Shown: one piece after another, positions 56,901 to 64,000 of the stretch
Numbering within the stretch: position 1 is the stretch's first letter
How the letters are laid out: every line of letters begins with the position of its first letter
NCBI RefSeq assembly: GCF_040436345.1
Contig: NC_133225.1
Coordinates: 27,752,040-27,816,039 of the forward strand
Length of the DNA: 64,000 nucleotides
Direction of reading: 5' to 3'
Origin: Pagrus major
Taxonomy: Eukaryota; Chordata; Actinopteri; Spariformes; Sparidae
Position numbers and translations under genes: made by a program
Notes under the pieces: generated by a model
What the model saw: only the letters and a program-made list of their open reading frames with translations
The model's database searches: none
What the model was told of the DNA's origin: nothing

Positions 56901-58041
56901 GCACTGACACTTTTCTTGAAATATGACAGATAATGTTTATTATATGCTGTTCTGTGTCATTCTATGCTACAAACACCAACTTAATTTCTTATTCCACCTT
57001 CTATGCACCTCTATTGACTGTGTTTTTGAAAAAGTTAGATGGGTCAATGATATCAGGACTTTTTGGATCTGAATGATACAGTGCTCTTTTTGGCATGTAG
57101 GCTATGTAGACATTGGTACATGTTGCTGCAAATGAAATTTCACTGTCCACATTCTGTCCATATTGTCACACTAACTGCTGTGATGTAAACTCATTTGAAC
57201 TGAACATGAGACACTAATCATTATCTCTTCCTCCAGGCAGCTCCAGACTCCCACCAATCTCATCCTCCTCTGTCTAGCTGTGTCTGACTTGCTGGTGGGC
57301 CTTGTATTGATGCCACCTGAAATCATCATGTGGCAATCCTGTACATTTCCAAATACAATTTCATGTGTTTTCTTGTACCTGTCTACCTCCATCCTCACCT
57401 CTGCTTCTGTTGGGAGCATGGTGATCATATCAGTGGACCGTTATGTGGCTATTTGTTACCCTCTGCGCTATTCTTCCATGATAACACCAAGAAGAGTTCA
57501 AATCTGTGTGTCTCTGTGTTGGTTCTGTTCGGTTACCTACAGCTTAATGATACTGAAAGATCACTTGTCACAGATAGATTTGATGAATTCCTGCTATCAA
57601 GAGTGTGTTCTTGTCATAAACTACATTTTAGTGGCAGTAGACTTGCTGGTCACCTTTCTCAGCCCTCTTACTGTCATCATAGTTCTCTATATGAGAGTGT
57701 TCATGGTGGCTGTGTCACAGGCACGTGTCATGCGGTCTCAAATTTCAGCTCTCAGATCAAATACTGTGACTGTTAAGAGATCTGAGATGAGGGCTGCTAG
57801 AACTCTTGGTGTTATCCTTCTTGTGTTTGTACTTTGTTTCCTTCCATACTACAGCTCTTCTATAGCAGGACAGGACACCACAAGTGTAGATTCATCAGTT
57901 CAATTTTGGCTGTTCAGTTGTAACTCCACATTTAATCCTCTGATCTATGCCTTTTTCTACCCGTGGTTTAGAAAATCTGTTAAAATCATTGTCAGCCTTC
58001 AGATACTACAGCCAGGCTCCTGTGAGGCCAAGTTAATGTAG
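56731..58041 (+). CDS. Trace-amine-associated receptor (teleost TAAR), two exons, GC donor
   Basis: Family role: olfactory class-A GPCR for amines. Exon 1 (56731-56900) and exon 2 (57237-58041) join in phase to 324 residues. Seen: N-terminus with DLCIPLNTSC, TM1 VVLNLLVIISISHFR, TM2 NLILLCLAVSDLLVG (D74), C100 and C180 for the loop disulfide, VDRYVAICYPLRY (D124), and a TM7 matching the TAAR fingerprint exactly (NSTFNPLIYAFFYPWF, 286-301). The usual amine-binding Asp of TM3 (3.32) is Thr107. TM5 instead carries Asp192, 8 residues before P200, i.e. position 5.42. TM6 has CFLPYY where most TAARs have a Trp. The intron starts GC, not GT, so expression or integrity is uncertain. Subfamily number not assigned. 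Confidence 0.85.
57237..58041 (+). CDS. TAAR exon 2
   Basis: Acceptor CTTCCTCCAG. Starts QLQTPTNLILL, directly after the exon 1 Arg, and covers TM2-TM7 without a stop to TAG-free end at TAG/TAA (AAGTTAATGTAG). Confidence 0.9.
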
Positions 58042-59597
58042 AGATAAGCAATTAATGTGTATTTACTTATTTATTTTGTGAAGGAGAATTTAGTCAAATT
58101 GATGGTGAAATGTATGTCTGTAAACTTATTTACTTTGGTAGCAATATACTGAACAAATGACGAAATAAATGACAGCAAAAAAACAATTTCAGGATGTGAA
58201 CCACTGTTTTGATGCAACCTTTCCCAGTGAAGATGATGAAGTTCCAGCCTTGGTGTGGATCAAATATTGAACATGCAGTTTCCTCAACATATCCTGCCAG
58301 TGTGTTGATTTTGTAACAGAAGTATTGACCGTGATCCACAGACTTGTTGTCAGAAAAAAAAAAAAAAATTTGAAGCACTGATAATACAGTACTCAAGGCA
58401 AATGTGATGCTAAAAACATTGCTGTGAAATGGTTGTTGTAATTTAAAAAGCTAAATGAATACTTTCATCACAAGACTGTTGGGCATAATTAAGGGGCATG
58501 GGAGGTGACATGTAGAACAAAAACCAATTTGCGCTTTCAGGTTAATAATTTATGCCTCTCTTTTTCCCCCTTCAGACCACCTCCCACTGTTAATTTCAAA
58601 GTACCTTCAAATACCAAATAATTAACACAGAACTATGTACTAAGTTAACCCCAATTACAAAAAACATGCAAATTCCTGATGAGTTGAATAAAACAGGAGA
58701 ATCTATACTGTGTTATTTGACATGCCCTTGATTCTTGTGTTTCGAAATGTCATTATTTTATTGTTACACTGTAATTTAATGTATTAGGAGTATAGTAAAA
58801 AACAAGACAACCTTTCACTGATGACTTTCTGTCCCTGAATTGTATTGGGGCTCTTTTATGTATATTGGAAAGCATTACTGGTTTTGCATGGTATTAAATG
58901 ATGCTTGAAAAACTGTTGAGTGCTTTGAACCTTTACATGCGGTGGATTCTGGCCTTTTATTCCCTCAACCAGCAATAATAAAGATTTTATTTGTATAAAA
59001 TTAAAGCAGGAACAGAACATTTAGGTACCCTGTCTTACTCGAAGACCATGAGGCTTGTCCTGTAAAAGCTTTACTGTTACCCAAACAGGGCCTGATGTAG
59101 GTCAGAGCTTTCATCTCCTGTAAGAAAAAAGTGAATTAAGTAACATCCACCTAACAGGTGTCTTTAGTGCTCTGATGAAAAATCAAACCAGATGGAATTA
59201 AAAAGTTGACATGTCACATGCTTATATTAGTTTACCCACACTGGTAGCTATAGATAGACAGCTATTTTGAAAAGTATTTTTTATAAGACAACTACCAAAC
59301 ATTTGATAGCTTTGAGTTTTAAGTGTAAGCATTTTTCACCTTTGTCTTAAATGATAGTAAATTGATTCTCTTTGTACTTTGAATATTTTGAACAGATCTT
59401 TTAGAGACAAAATAAACAAGCATAAAAACGCGAGTCTCCCTCACAGCCGATTGCACTAGGGAAGCCGCGCCAGACAAGATCAACAGAACTCGCGATAGAT
59501 ACACACCGGTATTTACATCCTGCTGTGAGCGACCGAGCGACACACAAACACAAGAGGGATCTGCCTGCACTAGTGATTTGAAACTTTGAAACTCACA
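58042..59597. other. Intergenic region after the TAAR gene
   Basis: AT-rich. Contains AATAAA at about 58165 as a possible TAAR poly(A) signal. A CpG-bearing 150-bp segment (59430-59580) abuts the broken end of the L1 element. No gene recognised. Confidence 0.5.
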
Positions 59598-61083
59598 GCG
59601 AGCAATATATCATCGGCAAGCAGACTTATTTTGTATTCATTATCTCCAATTGAAATCCCCTTAATCTCTGGGTCCTCCCTTATTGCCTGAGCTAAGGGTT
59701 CTATAAAGAGCGCAAAGAGGGCGGGACTTAGTGGACAGCCTTGGCGACATTCTCTCTCTAGCTTGATGGGTTGTGTTAGGTGACCGTTGATTCTTATTCT
59801 AGCAGTGGGGTTTGAATAAAGTGATCTAATACATTGAACAGATTTTTCATTAAAGCCAAAACGTTGCAGTACTTGGTAAATAGCTCCACCCAACCGAGTC
59901 AAACGCCTTCTCTGCATCTAAACTGATCAGCGTTGCACTAATATTTTCATTGACCACATAGTCTACCACATGGAGTGTTAGTCTAATATTGTCCTGTTTT
60001 TGTCTTTCTCGGACAAACCCTGTTTGATCTGGTTCTATCCTTTCAGAGACCGTGTGTTCTATCCTTTTGGCCATAATTGAGGCAAATAGTTTATAGTCCA
60101 CATTCATAATAGATATTGGCCTATATGAACTGCATTCTCCCTTGTCCATGCCTTCCTTAGGAATTATTGATATTACTGCCTCGTTCCACGATTGGGGCAA
60201 CCGGCCTTCCTTTAGGATGTGGTGAAAGCATCTGAGGAGCAGCGGCGTCAACTCAGACTTGAATGTTTTGTACCATTCAGTAACAAACCCGTCTGACCCC
60301 GGTGTTTTATTGGTCTTCAGTCGAGAAAGTATTCTTTTAACTCTTCTTTTATATATTCCTTACATCATTCAATGAGCTGGTATTGAGCCTCCATAGGATA
60401 TTCTTCCTTTTATTATCTAAATGCAGAGAGAGATATACTCCTGAATGGTCTGAGACATCTCTAACGCCTATCTCGCATTACTTATTCTATGTCTATCTGC
60501 AGTTGAAATAAAAAATAGTCCAATCTGGAATATTCTGCGTGGCGAGGGGAGTAGTAGGTAAATTGCTTTTCTGTGGGGTGCAGATCCCTCCATATATCTA
60601 TCATACCAAATTCCCTTAGCATTTTCCACATGAATACTGAACTTTGATTTCTCCTTGTGTAAATTTGTTGAGTCAAGTTTGGGTTGCAATTGGATATTCA
60701 GGTCTCCCCCACAGATTAAAGTCAAATATTTTTTTAATAAATGATCTGTCATGTCCTGGTGGCATATATACATTTAACAGGGTGACTTCTTTGTCATCAA
60801 TCTTGCCTTTGACTAAGATATAGCGACCTTCCTTATCTCTGATTTGAGCAGTTAATTGGAACTGTAACTTGTTTGAGAGTAAAATTGTCGCTCCCCTCTT
60901 ACGCCTAGATTTGTGAGAGGAATAAAATGTGTTCATGAACCCCATCTTTTTTAGTTTTTCATGTTCTAAGTTAGAGAGATGTGTCTCTTGCCAAAAAGCC
61001 ACTTGAATATTTTCCCTTTTAATTTTAGCAATAACTTTGCTTCTTTTCACAGGATTATGTAACCCATTCACATTAAGTGTCAT
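59598..61083 (-). pseudogene. LINE ORF2 (endonuclease and reverse transcriptase), broken
   Basis: Endonuclease (APE type): MTLNVNGLHNPVKRSK, AFWQETHLSN, LLNVYMPPG, then after a frameshift ICGGDLNIQLQPKLDST. RT: ISIIPKEGMD, SSYRPISIMNVDYKLFASIM, EPDQTGFVRERQKQDN, LISLDAEKAFDSVGW, RQGCPLSPALFALFIEPLA, and SLLADDILL with the catalytic DD. The frame shifts at least three times and the thumb region is lost. Confidence 0.88.
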
Positions 61084-61689
61084 TATCTTTTATTTCTGAT
61101 AGTCCATTTGCTGTCAATAATGGCCTGTTGCAACCTGAAACATATTACCCTTGAACTTAGGTGTAAACAACTATTGAAATATGAACAATGCAGAACACAG
61201 TGAGCGTACAACAAATTGACTTCCACAACTAGGGAACATATATGCTCCTTAAAACTGAGGGGAAAGCCTGACTTAACAAAAGGGCCCCTCCTTGAAGTTA
61301 CAAGAGTCACTTCAAATGACATTGAACTCTACCATGGCAGTCTTTCCACCGGTGCACTCTCCCTCTATCAACAAACCTGCTTATCTCAAGCTAAAAGTCA
61401 GTCTTTAAATCAAAGTAAAATAAGAGGAAGGAGAGGATATGAGTTGTTACAAGTCATTTGTTAATTATCAGTTCACCTGATGGGGCTGAGGAGGATCAGC
61501 CGCATTCAGACCCTGAAGTTGGGATCTGGTCTCCTGGGGGTTGCAGCTGAAAGCGCGCAGTTTCTCTCATATCTGCTCTGGGTGGGATGCTCGTTGATGG
61601 CGCTTGTCCCCGACCCTCTGCCACGCTGTGATGCGAGATCCTGGAGTTGGGCCAGGCTCGTCTTTGTCACACCGCGGTGAGGGATGTCT

Positions 61690-62415
61690 TGTCCTGGGTT
61701 TGGTGTCTCGTGAACTTCCTGTTTTATTTTGAAAAGTAACTCTCCTCTCGTTTCAGGTCACTTGCCCTTCCTCATGTGCCACCAGTCTGACGTCTCCCCT
61801 AATCCCTAATTGTTTCCACCTGTGTTCCCTCACCTGATGTGTCTTATAGTCTGTGTCTCCCTTTGTTCTGTGCCAGAGTGTTGTATTCGTCACGCACCCC
61901 AGCTCCAAGCTCCAAGAATCAAAGTTTGTATTTCTTTCCTTGATCCTCTTAAGTGAGTGACTTTTGTTTGTAATTTTTCTCAGTGTATTTCAAGTCTAGT
62001 TCATAGCCATTTGTTTGCCTCCGGTGGAGTGCCTCTTTTGTTTCATTCATTTTTCATAGTCAGTCGTGAGAGTAGTTTATGTTTATAGCCTTTTCTTCTT
62101 CCTCCGATTGGAGTGACTTTTTGTTATAAGTTTTCATAGCCGAGTGAGCCAGAGTAGTTGGGATCTTAGTCCTTTTATTTGCCTCCTCAGGAATGATTTT
62201 CGGTTTCCTTATCCTTTTTCTTTGAGGTTTTGCCTCATTTTGTTGTTGTGCTGTTTATTGTTTTCTCCACCTGCAGATTAGATATTGTGATTTATAGCCT
62301 GTTTGTTTGTCACCTTGCTCAAGAGTTCAAGTGAAGAAAACAAATTTCACAATAAAGCCTGCTCTAATTGTCCTAATTCTGCTCCTGAGTCCTCCTTCCA
62401 AGCCTAGGCCTGACA
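61690..62415 (+). mobile_element. Solo LTR (Gypsy-like) inside the LINE ORF1
   Basis: 726 bp beginning TGTCCTGGGTTTGG and ending GGCCTGACA. It is flanked by the 4-bp duplication GTCT (61686-61689 and 62416-62419). It contains a TTATAGTCTGTGTCTCC promoter-like word and AATAAAG near its end. There is no internal coding region or second LTR, so it arose by LTR-LTR recombination. The direction is inferred from TG..CA ends and the AATAAA. Confidence 0.8.
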
Positions 62416-62420
62416 GTCTT

Positions 62421-63166
62421 GGTCGACGGGGAACCCCTTTTTCCGCAGGTCGTCGCAGCTTCTCTTGCGTCATTGTAAATCCTGGGTCCACCGTCCAGAA
62501 ACACCTTGAGCTTGGTGGGCGGGGGGGTCTGGAACTGCACACCCTTAATACCTCCTTCTTCTTCCAAGCAGACGACAGGATCTGATCTTTAGTTTTATAC
62601 TCCTGAAAGTTAATTATTATGGACCGCGGTGGAACATCTCGTGGAGGTCGCGGAGCCAGAGCTCTGTGGCAGCGCTGTATTTTCAGATCGAGCTCGCCAG
62701 AGGCAGCCAGCTCTGACTTCAGAAATTTGACCATAAAGTTCATCATGTTATTTTCTTCCTCACCTTCGGGGATGCCATATATGCGGATATTATTTCGCCG
62801 TGACAGAGCCTCCAAGTCTGTCACATTTGTGTGCATGAATTCCTGTTTCTGCTCCAATTGGCGGAGCGAATCCTCGAGGTCAAGGTTGCACTCCTCCAGA
62901 GCGGCCACACGCTGTTCACCTTCCTCGACTTGCATTGTTGTGTTTTTCAAGTCCCCCCTGATATCTCCTAGAGCCTGGTTAATTTCGTCCCGGAGTTCAC
63001 GCAGCTCCTTCTTCACGTCCTCTCTCAATGTAGACTGGAATGAGTGCAGCTCACTCTTTACGTTGGAGCGCATCGCCTTAATCTCTGCATGAATACTAGC
63101 TAGCAGGCTAGCTTCAGCGGGGGTCAAGTCTGGCCGGGCTAGGTGAGCTAGCATTAGCGTCGTCAT
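62421..63166 (-). pseudogene. LINE ORF1 (RNA-binding, coiled-coil protein), broken
   Basis: Starts MTTLMLAHLARPDLTPAE. A long heptad-rich region (about residues 30-115) precedes the family core SRRNNIRIYGIPEGEEE and then CHRALAPRPPRD. After SSAWKKK the next expected ~30 residues are missing and the reading shifts frame to GVQFQTPPPTKLKVFLDGG. The last few codons are cut off by the LTR. Confidence 0.85.
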
Positions 63167-63449
63167 TGCTCTCCGCGGCTGCTTTCTCGTATTTTCCAGA
63201 TCTTGTGTTCACTTTACTTTTAGCTTTACTGGTTTTTTCCCCTTCCATAGTTTAACAACTGTATTACTGTGTTAAGGCACTTGAATCTGGGGAATTAGTC
63301 TGTGTGAGGGGGAGAGTGTTCAGTCAGCCTGCCATCTTCCCAACGTGCCAACCGGAAGAAACAAAAAAGCAATATTATGAACACTACTATTTACTCAGAT
63401 GGGTTTTTATCAGCCACACATGAGAGCTGGTTTTGTTTTTCGCCCTTCT

Positions 63450-63478
63450 TTGTGTGTGTGTGTGTGTGTGTGTGTGTG
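63450..63478. repeat. (GT)n microsatellite
   Basis: About 14 uninterrupted GT units, 90 bp beyond the 5' end of the LINE. Confidence 0.9.
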
Positions 63479-63545
63479 AGAATGTCAGCCTGGCAAAATG
63501 TGGTGCTGGAGACACGTATTGTTGCTGAAACTAACACAGAAGCAG

Positions 63546-63722
63546 TTCTGAGTACTTTGTCTGTCTGTGGACACATTTTGTCAGTGCGACAGTACTCAGA
63601 ACCACACCCCTCTTCAAACTTGACTGACTTTTGATCTCAATTACACACCTGTAAAGTCTCATTCTCACTGCATCTTGAGCAGTTGTGGCGCTATCGTGTT
63701 GACAAAATGTGTCCACAGACAG
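63546..63722. repeat. Inverted-repeat structure with perfect 23-bp arms
   Basis: 63561-63583 (CTGTCTGTGGACACATTTTG plus TCA) is a perfect reverse complement of 63700-63722. A second inverted pair, TTCTGAGTACT (63546-63556) and AGTACTCAGAA (63591-63601), interleaves with it. Probably part of a foldback element. Confidence 0.75.
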
Positions 63723-63821
63723 AGATATAAACATTTAATCACATATGCATTAGTCCTCCCCAAGACCTTCAAACACACTTCAATGTGTGAAATTAGTACA
63801 CTTATTCTTTGAGAAGAGGAT

Positions 63822-64000
63822 CTAACTGCTACTGAGTTGGGGTCTTGGCCTCTCCTGTTCTTGGGAAAGCTGCAACCTCGTCTGGTCCTGTGCATGTTCC
63901 TCAGTCAGAATAATTTGTTCCTGAGTCAGCTGTCTGGTCGACTCCCGTTGCTGGTGCCTTGTCAGCGCACCAGCCAACACTTGCTCCTGGTTCTCTGTTG
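63822..64000 (-). CDS. Gln/Glu-rich open frame entering from the right edge (partial, unrecognised)
   Basis: 58 codons open to the window end, then TAG. It contains ENQEQVLAGALTRHQQRE, TRQLTQEQIILTEEHAQD and QLSQEQERPRPQLSSS. Charged, heptad-like and rich in QEQ, so it could be the end of a coiled-coil protein exon. I do not recognise the family. It might also be transposon-derived or a chance frame. Confidence 0.3.
   Translation of the reverse strand, partial: TENQEQVLAGALTRHQQRESTRQLTQEQIILTEEHAQDQTRLQLSQEQERPRPQLSSS

Larger units (their letters stand above)
59598..63357 (-). mobile_element. L1/Tx1-type LINE, 3'-truncated, carrying a solo LTR
   Basis: Reads right to left: 5' end near 63357 (GTTGGGAAGATGGCAGG), ORF1 (about 62421-63166), interruption by an LTR (61690-62415), ORF2 endonuclease (60468-61083) and RT (59598-60251). 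It ends in the RT palm right after the ADD motif, so the RT C-terminus and 3' tail are missing. Several frameshifts. Confidence 0.85.

Noticed and set aside
57330..57776. 148-codon plus-strand frame inside the TAAR gene
   Set aside because: Overlaps the receptor in another frame and has no family features.
62619..63092. 157-codon plus-strand open frame
   Set aside because: Antisense shadow of the LINE ORF1 coiled-coil region on the minus strand.

Overview
The window is vertebrate nuclear DNA, most likely from a ray-finned (percomorph-like) teleost. Coding exons are short and separated by long AT-rich introns with GT..AG borders. The intergenic and intronic DNA is full of fish-type transposon debris (DIRS-like, L1/Tx1-like, LTR, foldback elements). 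The encoded proteins resemble teleost orthologues, and one gene is a fish-type trace-amine-associated receptor.

Layout. (1) 46-11060, minus strand: the 5' five coding exons of slc25a24 (SCaMC-1, mitochondrial ATP-Mg/Pi carrier), running off the left edge. (2) 13887-38218, plus strand: the complete 11-exon fam102b/eeig2 gene, with a roughly 3.3 kb 3'UTR ending near 41545. (3) 41841-51455, minus strand: the complete 9-exon henmt1 gene (piRNA 3'-end 2'-O-methyltransferase), convergent with fam102b; the two predicted poly(A) signals are only about 240 bp apart. (4) 56731-58041, plus strand: a two-exon trace-amine-associated receptor whose intron begins with GC instead of GT. (5) 59598-63357, minus strand: a decayed L1/Tx1-type LINE carrying a solo LTR inserted with a 4-bp target duplication. 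(6) 63822-64000, minus strand: a Gln/Glu-rich open frame entering from the right edge. The order slc25a24 - fam102b - henmt1 is the same as on human chromosome 1p13.3, which supports the three gene calls independently of the sequence matches. PRPF38B, the next human neighbour, was not seen.

slc25a24 and fam102b are divergent and share a 2.8 kb upstream region (11061-13886) that holds a GT/CA repeat 41 bp upstream of the slc25a24 ATG and a CTCF-like motif. Introns hold a DIRS-like retrotransposon (fam102b intron 4, antisense), an internally deleted L1 (fam102b intron 10), several foldback DNA elements and many copies of common teleost repeats.

No CRISPR array, operon, rRNA or tRNA was found and none is expected. 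I did not find a convincing undescribed multi-gene system. The most interesting points are the receptor's atypical amine-recognition residues with its GC donor, a possible in-frame acidic cassette exon in slc25a24, the tight tail-to-tail fam102b/henmt1 arrangement, and several well-preserved nested insertions.
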